64,000 nt of DNA from Alcaligenes ammonioxydans (lineage in GTDB: Bacteria > Pseudomonadota > Gammaproteobacteria > Burkholderiales > Burkholderiaceae_B). Within the stretch, counting starts at the first letter, position 1, and the number at the start of each line of letters is the position of its first letter. This document shows, in pieces, positions 1 through 8,282 of this stretch. Both the position numbers and the translations under genes were made by a program. The notes beneath the pieces are model-generated. The model made no database searches. It had not been told where the DNA came from and worked only from the letters and a program-made list of their open reading frames with translations. The stretch lies in NCBI RefSeq assembly GCF_019343455.1, contig NZ_CP049362.1, forward strand, positions 1,240,001-1,304,000, in the 5' to 3' direction.

Positions 1-50
1 CGTTGCACCGTAGAATACGGATAAATACTTTAGAGCTAAAGGAGTTGCCC

Positions 51-1631
51 GTGGGTGGAGAGACAGCAGTAGACGCGATCATAATTGGCGCGGGGCATAA
101 TGGATTGGCGGCTGCCGTGGAGTTGGCCAGCAAAGGCTGGAAGGTTCTGGTCGTGGAGGCCAAAAGCTCGGCAGGTGGTGCGGTTAGCACCCAGGAACTG
201 ACTTTGCCAGGCTTCAAGCATGATGTGTGCGCCATGAACCTGTCCTCCTTTGCTGGTTCTGCATTTTTTCAACGTCATAAGGATGCGTTGGTCCGCCATG
301 GCTTGGCGTTCGTCCCCGCAGAACACTGCTTTGCCAGTGTGTTCCGGGATCAACGCTATTTGGGCGTCAGCACGGATCTGGAAACGACTTTACAGCGGAT
401 TCGAGCCGTCTCTGAAAAAGACGCGCAGGCCTGGCAGAGCATGCTGGAGGACTTTCAGCGCAAAGCTCCTCATCTGTTTGCGGTCTTGGGTAGTCCTATG
501 CCTTCCTTGGCGTTGTTCAAAAGCGCGTGGAAAAGCTGGCGTGAGCTGGGTAAGGATGGCGTTGCGGAGCTGATGCAATTGCTGCTGGCGACACCCCGTG
601 ACTTTTTGGACCGCCATTTCGAGAGCGACTCATTAAAAGCCATGATGGCAGCTTGGGGGCTGCATGTGGATTTCACCCCAGACACCGCCGGCGGTGCCTT
701 GTTCCCTTATCTGGAATCCATGGCTAATCAAGCCTTCGGTATGGTAATCGGGCAGGGCGGTGCTGATACGATAATCCGCGCCATGACGAGCTTGTTGCAG
801 GAGCTGGGTGGGGAGTTGCTGTTGAATGCCCCTGTGCAAACAATTGAGCAAGAGAATGGTCGTGCTAGGGCCGTTGTTCTGGCCGATGGGCGTCATCTGA
901 AAGCAGACAAGGCAGTGATCGCGAATCTGAATCCTCAGCTGGTCTTTGGTCGCCTGGTGCAATCTGCTGCTGTTCCCAAGGAATATCAGAAGAAAGTGGA
1001 TGCGTTCCGGCCGGGGCTGGGGACCATGATGATCCATTTGGCACTGGATGGCCTGCCCGACTGGAAAGCTGGTGCCGAGTTGCAGCGTTTCTCCTACGTG
1101 CATCTGGCACCCGATCTGGCCATGATGAGTCGTGTCTATGCCGAAGCAGCCGCCGGTTTGTTGCCTGCCGAGCCTGTGTTGGTGGTTGGACAAGGTACGG
1201 CTCTTGATCCTTCTCGTGCTCCAGAGGGTAAACACACCTTGTGGATTCAAGTGCGAGTGCTGCCTGCTCAGGTCAAGGGCGACGCTGCCGGCAAGATGGC
1301 TGCAGGTGACTGGGCACAGCTGAAAGACGCATACGCCGAACGGGTTCTGGATCTGCTTGAAAGCTATGCGCCTGGTTTGCGTAGCCAGATTCTGGCCCGC
1401 CATGTCATGTCCCCCCAGGATCTGGAGCAGTTCAATGCGAATCTGATTGGGGGTGATAATCTCTCGGGTAGCCATCACCTGGATCAGAACTTCTTCTTCC
1501 GCCCGGTCGCCGGTTACTCCAAATACAAAACGCCGATCAAGGATCTGTATTTGTGCGGAGCTTCGACCTGGCCCGGTGCGGGGACTGGGGCTGGATCGGG
1601 CTATATGCTGGCCAATCTATTGGCGAAATAA
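51..1631 (+). CDS. FAD-dependent oxidoreductase, phytoene desaturase/PYROXD2-like
   Basis: Predicted FAD-dependent oxidoreductase of the COG1233 (CrtI/PYROXD2-like) group, about 526 residues. The N-terminus carries a Rossmann dinucleotide-binding motif (IIIGAGHNGLAAA, then an acidic VVEA strand end). The C-terminus has the family's second FAD-contact region (LYLCGASTWPGAGTGAGSG). GTG at 51 is preferred because AAAGGAG at 38-44 sits six bases upstream; the frame is also open upstream to a TTG at 3. Carotenoid genes are absent nearby, so a carotenoid substrate is not implied and the true substrate is unknown. The convergent GntR gene ends three bases after its stop codon. Confidence 0.8.
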   Translation: MGGETAVDAIIIGAGHNGLAAAVELASKGWKVLVVEAKSSAGGAVSTQELTLPGFKHDVCAMNLSSFAGSAFFQRHKDALVRHGLAFVPAEHCFASVFRDQRYLGVSTDLETTLQRIRAVSEKDAQAWQSMLEDFQRKAPHLFAVLGSPMPSLALFKSAWKSWRELGKDGVAELMQLLLATPRDFLDRHFESDSLKAMMAAWGLHVDFTPDTAGGALFPYLESMANQAFGMVIGQGGADTIIRAMTSLLQELGGELLLNAPVQTIEQENGRARAVVLADGRHLKADKAVIANLNPQLVFGRLVQSAAVPKEYQKKVDAFRPGLGTMMIHLALDGLPDWKAGAELQRFSYVHLAPDLAMMSRVYAEAAAGLLPAEPVLVVGQGTALDPSRAPEGKHTLWIQVRVLPAQVKGDAAGKMAAGDWAQLKDAYAERVLDLLESYAPGLRSQILARHVMSPQDLEQFNANLIGGDNLSGSHHLDQNFFFRPVAGYSKYKTPIKDLYLCGASTWPGAGTGAGSGYMLANLLAK

Positions 1632-1633
1632 AC

Positions 1634-2398
1634 CTAGAGGCCATTCAGACGTTGCCGGGCATGCTCCAGGCGCACCTGTTTGGCTTCCATCTCCTGTAGT
1701 TGCCGCCGTATCCCATCTATATGTTCTTTAGCCGCTCGCCGGGCCAAGTCCGCTTGACCTTGCGTGACGGCATTGCATAACCGGGCATGCTGTCTGTCCA
1801 GCCTGCGTTTGGAGTCATGATCAGGATAGAGGTGCTGCACGGATACGCGTACCGTGGACAGCATCAGTTCATTGAACAGGCTGATCATGTGTACCAGCAC
1901 CGGGTTGTGTGACGCCTCACAGATCGCTGAATGAAAAGCATGGTCAGCCCGAGCAATTTGTTCCGGCGCAGCATCCTGCATTTGCAGATCTTCCAGTTCC
2001 TGAAAGCGCCTCCGAATCATGATGTGATCGGCTTCCGTACCTCGGGCAGCAGCCAGTTGCGCTGCTTCGCTCTCCAGTAGTTCGCGTACTTCCAGTAGAT
2101 CGTACAGCGTGCGTCCCTGTGCTTGCAGCAGGTGTTCCAACGGCGTGCTGACGCTGGAGTCGATCAGATTGGCGACGAAAGAGCCTTTGCCATGCTGCGT
2201 TTCAATCAGCCCCCGTGCTCGTAGTACTTGCAGCCCTTCACGCAGGGCAGAGCGAGATACCGTGAGTCTCTGCGTCAGTTGTCGCTCGGAAGGCAGTGCT
2301 TGCCCCGGTTTGAGGACGCCGTCCATGATCAAGGTTTCAATACGTTGGGCAACCAGTTCCGCGGTTGCCTCCAGACGTCGGGATTCCTGCATTTTCAT
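1634..2398 (-). CDS. GntR-family (FadR/FCD subfamily) transcriptional regulator
   Basis: A 254-residue regulator with an N-terminal winged helix (about residues 10-75, including the GQALPSERQLTQRL segment typical of GntR proteins) and an all-helical FCD ligand-binding domain (about 100-240). Proteins of this class such as GlcC, LldR and PdhR sense small organic acids. It is divergent from glcDEF, with two matching GntR palindromes in the 194-base gap, so it probably controls glycolate oxidation as GlcC does and may also control itself. A second Met codon two residues downstream is an alternative start. The exact ligand is inferred from context, not seen in sequence. Confidence 0.85.
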   Translation of the reverse strand: MKMQESRRLEATAELVAQRIETLIMDGVLKPGQALPSERQLTQRLTVSRSALREGLQVLRARGLIETQHGKGSFVANLIDSSVSTPLEHLLQAQGRTLYDLLEVRELLESEAAQLAAARGTEADHIMIRRRFQELEDLQMQDAAPEQIARADHAFHSAICEASHNPVLVHMISLFNELMLSTVRVSVQHLYPDHDSKRRLDRQHARLCNAVTQGQADLARRAAKEHIDGIRRQLQEMEAKQVRLEHARQRLNGL

Positions 2399-2401
2399 AC
2401 G

Positions 2402-2412
2402 TGGTCAGACCA
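2402..2412. promoter_or_regulatory. GntR/FCD operator, site 1
   Basis: Perfect inverted repeat TGGTCAGACCA, four bases upstream of the start codon of the GntR gene. It fits the TGGT-N3-ACCA core bound by FadR-subfamily regulators such as PdhR and LldR. Its position over the regulator's own leader suggests autoregulation. Confidence 0.65.
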
Positions 2413-2504
2413 GTTGTGTACCTGAGTCAATGATAGCAAGCTGATTATCTATCTGTCTGATTTTTAAGTGTAAAGATAAACCCTGGGAGCTGCTTAGGGT
2501 AAAA

Positions 2505-2519
2505 ACTGGTCGGACCAGT
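2505..2519. promoter_or_regulatory. GntR/FCD operator, site 2
   Basis: Perfect 15-base inverted repeat ACTGGTCGGACCAGT, about 75 bases upstream of glcD. It shares the core of the site at 2402-2412 but has longer arms. It is likely the operator controlling glcDEF, bound by the divergent regulator. Confidence 0.7.
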
Positions 2520-2592
2520 AGGCAAGTGGCTGGACAAGCTCGTCGTCATCAAAGACCATCGGCTTTAGGAGACTTTAAAGACAGGAGGCGTC

Positions 2593-4092
2593 ATGAGTTT
2601 GCGCTACGACGAAAAACTGGACGGCGTGTTGCCCCGCGTGGACAAGATGCAGCTGCTTAGCCGTTTACGTGATGATATTCCCGGCCTGGAGGTACTGCAT
2701 ACCGACGAGCAACTGCACCCTTACGAATGTGACGGCTTGAGCGTCTATCGCAGTAAACCCTTGCTGGTGGTGCTGCCCCGTAATGTGGAGCAGGTGCAGG
2801 CGGTGATGCGTCTGGCCCATGAGCTTGGCGTGCCCGTAGTGGCTCGCGGTGCGGGTACGGGCTTGTCCGGTGGTGCCATGCCGCTGGAGCAGGGTATTTT
2901 GCTGGTGATGGCCCGGCTGAACCAGATTCTGGACCTGGACCCGGTGGCCGGAATTGCCCGTGTACAGCCCGGCGTGCGCAATATCGCGATTTCTCAGGCC
3001 GCGCAGCCTTTTGGACTGTATTATGCGCCGGACCCCTCTTCGCAGATTGCCTGTTCAATTGGCGGCAATGTGGCGGAGAATGCCGGCGGCGTTCACTGCC
3101 TGAAATACGGCCTGACTGTACACAATATCTTGCGGCTGGAAGTCATTACCGTTACGGGCGAACGACTGATTCTGGGCTCGGAAGCCTTGGATAGCCCCGG
3201 CTTTGACTTGATGGCCCTGTTCACCGGCTCTGAAGGCATGCTGGGTATTGTGACGGAAATCACGGTCAAGCTGCTGGCGCGCCCACCGTGTACGGTGGTG
3301 CTGCTGGCCAGTTTCGACGATGTGGAAAAAGCCGCTGACGCGGTGGCACAGATCATCGCTCAAGGCATTGTGCCAGCAGGACTGGAAATGATGGATCAAA
3401 TGTCCATTCGCGCTGCCGAAGACTTTATCCACGCTGGCTACCCTGTCGATGCCCAGGCGATTTTGCTGTGTGAAATCGATGGTGCAGTCGAGGATGTGCA
3501 GGACGATGTGACCCGGGTTGAACAGGTGTTGTTCAAAGCCGGTGCGCAAGAAGTGCGGGTAGCACGCGATGAGCAGGAACGACAGCGTTTCTGGGCCGGA
3601 CGCAAGAATGCCTTTCCCGCCGTGGGGCGCATCTCACCGGACTATTACTGCATGGACGGCACGATTCCGCGTCGCCAGCTAGCGTATGTGCTGAAAAAAA
3701 CGGCCGAGTTGTCCGAGGAATATGGCTTGCGCGTCGCCAACGTTTTTCATGCGGGCGATGGCAATATGCACCCGCTGATCCTGTTTGATGCCAACCAGCC
3801 AGGCGAGCTGGAGCGGGCTGAAGCTTTGGGCGGCAAGATTCTTGAACTATGCGTGGAAGTGGGCGGCACCATTACCGGCGAGCATGGCGTGGGTCGAGAA
3901 AAAATCAATCAGATGTGCGTGCAGTTCAATGAGGATGAGCTGCAATTCTTTCATGCCATTAAAGCGGCATTTGATCCCAAGACCATGCTCAATCCCGGTA
4001 AGAACATCCCCACCTTGCATCGCTGCGCGGAAATGGGCGGCATGCATATTCACCACGGACAAGTGCCCTTTCCTGAGCTGGAGCGTTTCTGA
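2593..4092 (+). CDS. glcD: Glycolate oxidase, FAD-linked subunit GlcD
   Basis: 499-residue FAD-linked subunit of glycolate oxidase, which oxidises glycolate to glyoxylate and passes electrons through GlcF to the respiratory chain. The N-terminal PCMH-type FAD domain contains VARGAGTGLSGGAMP (about residues 83-97). The C-terminal FAD-oxidase domain ends with TGEHGVGREK, a family hallmark. Length matches E. coli GlcD (499). An SD-like ACAGGAGG lies just upstream of the ATG. The stop overlaps the start of glcE by one base, indicating a translationally coupled operon. The divergent GntR gene and palindromic operators upstream indicate substrate-responsive control. Confidence 0.95.
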   Translation: MSLRYDEKLDGVLPRVDKMQLLSRLRDDIPGLEVLHTDEQLHPYECDGLSVYRSKPLLVVLPRNVEQVQAVMRLAHELGVPVVARGAGTGLSGGAMPLEQGILLVMARLNQILDLDPVAGIARVQPGVRNIAISQAAQPFGLYYAPDPSSQIACSIGGNVAENAGGVHCLKYGLTVHNILRLEVITVTGERLILGSEALDSPGFDLMALFTGSEGMLGIVTEITVKLLARPPCTVVLLASFDDVEKAADAVAQIIAQGIVPAGLEMMDQMSIRAAEDFIHAGYPVDAQAILLCEIDGAVEDVQDDVTRVEQVLFKAGAQEVRVARDEQERQRFWAGRKNAFPAVGRISPDYYCMDGTIPRRQLAYVLKKTAELSEEYGLRVANVFHAGDGNMHPLILFDANQPGELERAEALGGKILELCVEVGGTITGEHGVGREKINQMCVQFNEDELQFFHAIKAAFDPKTMLNPGKNIPTLHRCAEMGGMHIHHGQVPFPELERF

Positions 4093-5177
4093 TGAATACC
4101 GTAGAACAGAACAATCAGGATCGCAGTGCCGAGCTGCTCGATCAGGTCAAGCAGGCGCTGGCAGATCGCACGGCCTTGCGTATCGTGGGCGGAGATTCCA
4201 AAGCCTTTTTGGGCAAAGCAGTACAGGGTCAAGCCTTGAGCCTGGCTGGCCATGAGGGCGTGGTCGATTACGACCCGGCCGAGCTGGTCGTGACGGTGCG
4301 TGCGGGAACGTCCTTGAAGACTCTGGAGGCCGTCCTGAATGAACAGGGGCAGTGTCTGCCCTTTGAGCCCCCCGTGTTTGACGGTCGTGCGACAGTGGGA
4401 GGAGCAACGGCTTGCGGCTTGTCAGGACCGCGCCGTCCCTGGGTGGGAGCCTTGCGTGATTATGTGCTGGGCTGTCGTCTGATTAGTGGAATGGGCACTC
4501 ACATGCGCTTTGGCGGTCAGGTGATGAAGAACGTGGCTGGCTACGACGTGTCACGTTTGATGGTGGGCGCTCAGGGTTGTCTGGGAGTGATTACGGAAGT
4601 TTCCTTCAAGGTGTTGCCACGTCCACGACGCCGAGCGGCACGGGTCTTGGAGGTGGCACAGCAGGATGTGGCGGGTTTGCTGCGTCAATGGCGCGATCAA
4701 AGCCGTCCTGTCACGGGAGCGGCCTGGCAGGATGGCCGTCTGCATCTGCGCCTGGAAGGCGGAGACAGTTCCGTACAGTTGGCCCAGGAGCAAATAGGGG
4801 GCGAGGAACTCGACCTGACGTACTGGGATGATTTATGTGAACAGCGCCTGGATTTCTTTAAGCAGGCAGGGAATTTGTGGCGTATTGCCGTACCGGTGGA
4901 TGCGCCCGTGCAAAGCTGGCCGGGTGAGGTACTGCTCGATTGGGGTGGAACTCAGCTCTGGCTCAAGTCTGAGGCTCCAGCCGAGCTGATTCACGAACAG
5001 GCGCGGGCCCTGCAGGGGTACGCGCGATGCTGGAGCGGGCCTGATGCCGGGAATGATGAGCTGCCCGCTGCGTTGTTGCAGTGGCATCAGCGCTTAAAAC
5101 AGCAACTAGATCCCGCTCATATATTCAATCCAGGCCGTTTATTTCGCTCTGCGGAGTCCACATGCAAACACAACTGA
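4092..5177 (+). CDS. glcE: Glycolate oxidase, FAD-binding subunit GlcE
   Basis: 361-residue FAD-binding subunit of the GlcDEF complex. It has the PCMH-type FAD fold with GGATACGLSGPRR (about residue 103 onward) and the family motif QVMKNVAGYDVSRL. It is shorter than GlcD because it lacks most of the substrate-binding half, as usual for GlcE. It begins in the TGA of glcD and overlaps the start of glcF by 16 bases, so the three subunits are expected to be made together. Confidence 0.94.
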   Translation: MNTVEQNNQDRSAELLDQVKQALADRTALRIVGGDSKAFLGKAVQGQALSLAGHEGVVDYDPAELVVTVRAGTSLKTLEAVLNEQGQCLPFEPPVFDGRATVGGATACGLSGPRRPWVGALRDYVLGCRLISGMGTHMRFGGQVMKNVAGYDVSRLMVGAQGCLGVITEVSFKVLPRPRRRAARVLEVAQQDVAGLLRQWRDQSRPVTGAAWQDGRLHLRLEGGDSSVQLAQEQIGGEELDLTYWDDLCEQRLDFFKQAGNLWRIAVPVDAPVQSWPGEVLLDWGGTQLWLKSEAPAELIHEQARALQGYARCWSGPDAGNDELPAALLQWHQRLKQQLDPAHIFNPGRLFRSAESTCKHN

Positions 5178-6385
5178 CACCATGGGCTCAGCAACTGCCG
5201 CAAGCCGAGCAGGCTGAAGCCATTTTGCGCTCCTGCGTGCATTGCGGGTTTTGCAATGCCACTTGTCCGACCTACTTGGATCAAGGCAACGAGCTCGATG
5301 GTCCGCGAGGCCGCATTTATCTGATCAAAATGTTCCTGGAAGGCAATGCCACCTCGGAACTGACCCAGCACCATCTGGATCGTTGTCTGAGTTGTCGCAA
5401 CTGTGAAACCACCTGTCCGTCGGGTGTGAAGTATCACAACCTGCTGGACATAGGGCGAGCGGCATTGGAACCCAAAGTAAAGCGTTCTTTAAAAGCACGT
5501 GCCATGCGTGTGGCCCTGACGCAAATTCTGCCCGAGCCGGGCCGGGTGGGGGCCCTGCTCGGGGTGGCGCGAGCCATGCGCCCCTTGCTGCCCTCATCCT
5601 TGCAGGAAAAAATTCCACCCAAGCAAACGGCGGATCTGACGCGCCCCGCACCCCGGCATAGCCAACGTGTTCTGATGCTGGAGGGCTGTGTGCAGCCAGC
5701 CATGGCTCCTTCCATTAATGCGGCGACCGCCCGGGTGCTGGATCGCTTGGGCATCAGTGTGACACCGATTGCTCAGGCAGGCTGTTGCGGTGCTTCCTCC
5801 TTTCATCTGGGTGCGCAAGAGCAGGGTTTGCAGCAGGCACGTCGCAATATCGACGCCTGGTGGCCCCAGATCCAGCAGGGGGCTTTGGCAATCGTGCAGA
5901 CCTCCAGCGGCTGCGGTGCTTTTGTGAAAGAGTACGTAGACCTCTTCAAGCATGATCCGGTCTATGCGGAACGGGCCCGCCGCGTCAGTGAGCTGGCCAA
6001 GGATCTGGTTGAAGTGCTCGACGAGTTGCCCCTGGAGCAGTGCTTGAATACGCAAACCCGTCCGCGTCTGGCCTTTCATTGTCCGTGTACCTTGCAGCAT
6101 GCGCAGAAACTGGGCGGGCGAGTCGAAGCGGTGTTGACCCGCTTGGGCTTTGATCTGGGGGCAGTGCCCGATAGCCACTTATGTTGTGGTTCGGCAGGCA
6201 CGTATTCCCTGACGCAGCCCGAGATTGCGGGACGCCTGCGTGAGCGCAAAATGGATGCCTTGGAGAGCAGCAAACCAGATCTGATCGTTACGGCCAATAT
6301 GGCCTGTGGGAATCATTTGAATGGAGCAGGGCGCACGCCGGTCAAGCATTGGATAGAACTGGTGGATCAGTATCTGTGTGCGTAA
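5162..6385 (+). CDS. glcF: Glycolate oxidase, iron-sulfur subunit GlcF
   Basis: 407-residue iron-sulfur subunit that takes electrons from GlcD/GlcE. Two 4Fe-4S ferredoxin motifs are visible: C25-x2-C28-x2-C31-x3-C35 and C75-x2-C78-x2-C81-x3-C85. Two CCG domains follow (GCCGASSF and LCCGSAGTY), as in heterodisulfide-reductase-type subunits. The ATG at 5162 gives the standard GlcF length; the frame is open further upstream inside glcE. The gene is the last of the glcDEF operon; glcG and glcB do not follow directly, although a GlcG-like gene lies about 4 kb downstream. Confidence 0.94.
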   Translation: MQTQLTPWAQQLPQAEQAEAILRSCVHCGFCNATCPTYLDQGNELDGPRGRIYLIKMFLEGNATSELTQHHLDRCLSCRNCETTCPSGVKYHNLLDIGRAALEPKVKRSLKARAMRVALTQILPEPGRVGALLGVARAMRPLLPSSLQEKIPPKQTADLTRPAPRHSQRVLMLEGCVQPAMAPSINAATARVLDRLGISVTPIAQAGCCGASSFHLGAQEQGLQQARRNIDAWWPQIQQGALAIVQTSSGCGAFVKEYVDLFKHDPVYAERARRVSELAKDLVEVLDELPLEQCLNTQTRPRLAFHCPCTLQHAQKLGGRVEAVLTRLGFDLGAVPDSHLCCGSAGTYSLTQPEIAGRLRERKMDALESSKPDLIVTANMACGNHLNGAGRTPVKHWIELVDQYLCA

Positions 6386-6387
6386 CC

Positions 6388-6422
6388 GCAGGACCGGGGG
6401 CCGTAGTAGCCCTCGGTCCTGC
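6388..6422. terminator. Long hairpin between convergent glcF and aldehyde dehydrogenase genes
   Basis: A 14-base-pair stem (6388-6401 with 6409-6422, one G-U pair) with a seven-base loop lies just after the glcF stop codon. It lacks a T-tract on either strand, so it may act as an mRNA-stabilising hairpin or a weak bidirectional terminator. Confidence 0.45.
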
Positions 6423-6501
6423 GCTGGTATCGGTTCAAAGCCAAGGGCCAGCCAAGCGTCGTAGCGCGCTCAGGGGGAGGCGCGAGCCTGCGGGGCCAGA
6501 C

Positions 6502-7956
6502 TTACAGCGGGTATTGGCGAGGTGTGGTCTGGACGGTAATCCAGCGCAGTTCGGTGAACTCATTGATGGCGGATTTACTGCCAAAACGGCCATAGCCGCT
6601 GGCTTTCATGCCCCCAAAGGGAGCCTGGGCCTCATCATGGACGGTGGGGCCATTGATATGACAGATGCCGCTTTGGATCTGTCTGGCGATGGTCAGACCC
6701 CGGTTCACGTCCTGCGTAAATACGGCAGCAGCCAAGCCGTATTCATTGTCGTTGGCCAATCGGATGGCCTCGCTGTCCTCGCGGTAGCGGGTCATGGTGA
6801 CGACCGGGCCAAAGGACTCCGTGGCATAGAGCTGCATCTCGGGGGTAACGTCATTGACGATCAGCGGATGCATCAGAGCACCCTCGATTTTCAGGGGCAA
6901 GGGCAGGGTGGCCCCCTTGGCAAGCGCGTCCTCTACCAAGGACTTGATGCGCTGTGCTGACTCGGCACTTTCCAGATAGGCAAAGCGTGTGTCTGTCTGG
7001 TCGGGCGAACCCACGGCGATGGTCTTGATTTTGGCCACCAGTTTGTCCAGAAAAGAAGAAGCAATCGCTTCATGCACAATAAGGCGTTCGGTGGACATGC
7101 AAATCTGCCCTTGGTTGAAGTAAGCGCCAAAGGCGACGCCGGCGACGGCCTGCTCCAGATCGGCGTCTTCGCACACAATGACCGGTGCTTTGCCTCCCAG
7201 CTCCAGCAGGACGGGTTTGAGGTAATGGGCGGCGGTGGCGGCGATGATCCTGCCAACTTTGGTGGAGCCGGTGAAGTTGATGCGTTTGACGGCCGGGTGG
7301 GCGATGAGCTGCTCGACCACCGCCGCCGCATCGTCGGGAGCGTGAGTAATGACGTTGATCACGCCCGCTCCCACACCGGCGTCATTGAGCACTTGTCCCA
7401 GCAAGACATGCGTGGCCGGGCATCGTTCGGAGGCTTTGAGAATGACGGTGTTTCCGCAAGCCAGGGGCATGGCTATGGCCCGGGTGGCCAGGATCACGGG
7501 TGCATTCCACGGGGCGATACTCACCACCACGCCGCAGGGGACGCGATAGCCCATCGACAGGCTACCGGGCAGATCCGAGGGGATGACGGCCCCGTCAATC
7601 TGCGTGGTCATGGCCGCAGCCTCACGCAAGATGTTGGCCGACAACTGCACGTTGAAACCGTACCAAGAGTCTGTAGAGCCTGTTTCCTGGCGTACGGTGG
7701 CGATGAGTTCGGCGGCACGTTCGTTCAGCAGCTCCGCTGCTTTGAGCAGGCGCAAGCGGCGCTCGGTCGGACCCAGGGCTGACCAATGCACAAAGGCCTG
7801 TTCGGCCGCTTGCAGGGCAGCCTGCACATCTTCAGGCTGAGCGGCTGCGGCCACCGTTGCGGTCTGCCCAGTAACGGGGTTCTGACGTGTAAAAGTCTGG
7901 TGACCGCTGGCGTCACGAAGCTGGCCATTGATCAGTAGTTGACAGGTGTTCATCAT
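6502..7956 (-). CDS. NAD(P)-dependent aldehyde dehydrogenase (vanillin/salicylaldehyde dehydrogenase-like)
   Basis: 484-residue ALDH-superfamily enzyme that oxidises an aldehyde to the carboxylate. The nucleotide-binding segment SIAPWNAPV, the general-base region LLELGGKAPVIV, and the catalytic cysteine C286 in NQGQICMSTERL are all intact. FGGMKASGYGRFG near the C-terminus is typical of aromatic/aliphatic semialdehyde enzymes. Overall pattern resembles vanillin and salicylaldehyde dehydrogenases, but substrate cannot be fixed from sequence alone. It is divergent from a two-component system, which may control it. The start MMNT has two adjacent Met codons. Confidence 0.88.
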   Translation of the reverse strand: MMNTCQLLINGQLRDASGHQTFTRQNPVTGQTATVAAAAQPEDVQAALQAAEQAFVHWSALGPTERRLRLLKAAELLNERAAELIATVRQETGSTDSWYGFNVQLSANILREAAAMTTQIDGAVIPSDLPGSLSMGYRVPCGVVVSIAPWNAPVILATRAIAMPLACGNTVILKASERCPATHVLLGQVLNDAGVGAGVINVITHAPDDAAAVVEQLIAHPAVKRINFTGSTKVGRIIAATAAHYLKPVLLELGGKAPVIVCEDADLEQAVAGVAFGAYFNQGQICMSTERLIVHEAIASSFLDKLVAKIKTIAVGSPDQTDTRFAYLESAESAQRIKSLVEDALAKGATLPLPLKIEGALMHPLIVNDVTPEMQLYATESFGPVVTMTRYREDSEAIRLANDNEYGLAAAVFTQDVNRGLTIARQIQSGICHINGPTVHDEAQAPFGGMKASGYGRFGSKSAINEFTELRWITVQTTPRQYPL

Positions 7957-8282
7957 GTCTCCTGCAATGCTGCGGATAAATAGGAAAAGTTCAAACGGGA
8001 TTGTTCAAGTCCATACGGTTTCGAGCCCAGATTGGCCCCAGCTGCAAACCGGCTGGATTCTTTCTGTTCTTCGCCACCCGAGTTCGGATTTTTCTCCACC
8101 AATATAGTGCGGTATGAGATTGCCCCGGTACTAGCAGCCATGCATTTTCATGCAAAATGCAATGTAGCCGCCTGACCGTGCCGTTTTAAGGTATTTTGTA
8201 GGCTCGCTTCCAAAGGGGCCGTGTCTCACTTTGCTTTTCTGATGCTCTACAGACTGCTCTCCAGAACAACTGAACTTCGTTT
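7957..8282. other. Divergent regulatory region between aldehyde dehydrogenase and sensor kinase
   Basis: This 326-base gap separates two divergent genes and should hold both promoters. The clearest element is the inverted repeat at 8141-8161. An open frame on the minus strand (7953-8141) has no recognisable product and is not called. Confidence 0.5.
8141..8161. repeat. 21-base inverted repeat, putative operator
   Basis: TGCATTTT at 8141-8148 and AAAATGCA at 8154-8161 form a perfect inverted repeat around a five-base centre (CATGC). It lies centrally between the divergent aldehyde dehydrogenase and sensor-kinase genes, as expected for a regulator-binding site. The binding protein is unknown; the response regulator encoded next door is one candidate. 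Confidence 0.45.

Noticed and set aside
633..1478. Long minus-strand open frame inside the FAD oxidoreductase gene
   Set aside because: Antisense shadow of a clear gene; composition rich in Gln/His/Arg and no family features.
7953..8141. 62-codon minus-strand frame upstream of the aldehyde dehydrogenase
   Set aside because: It ends inside the dehydrogenase start, has no ribosome-binding site and no recognisable sequence, and overlaps the likely promoter.
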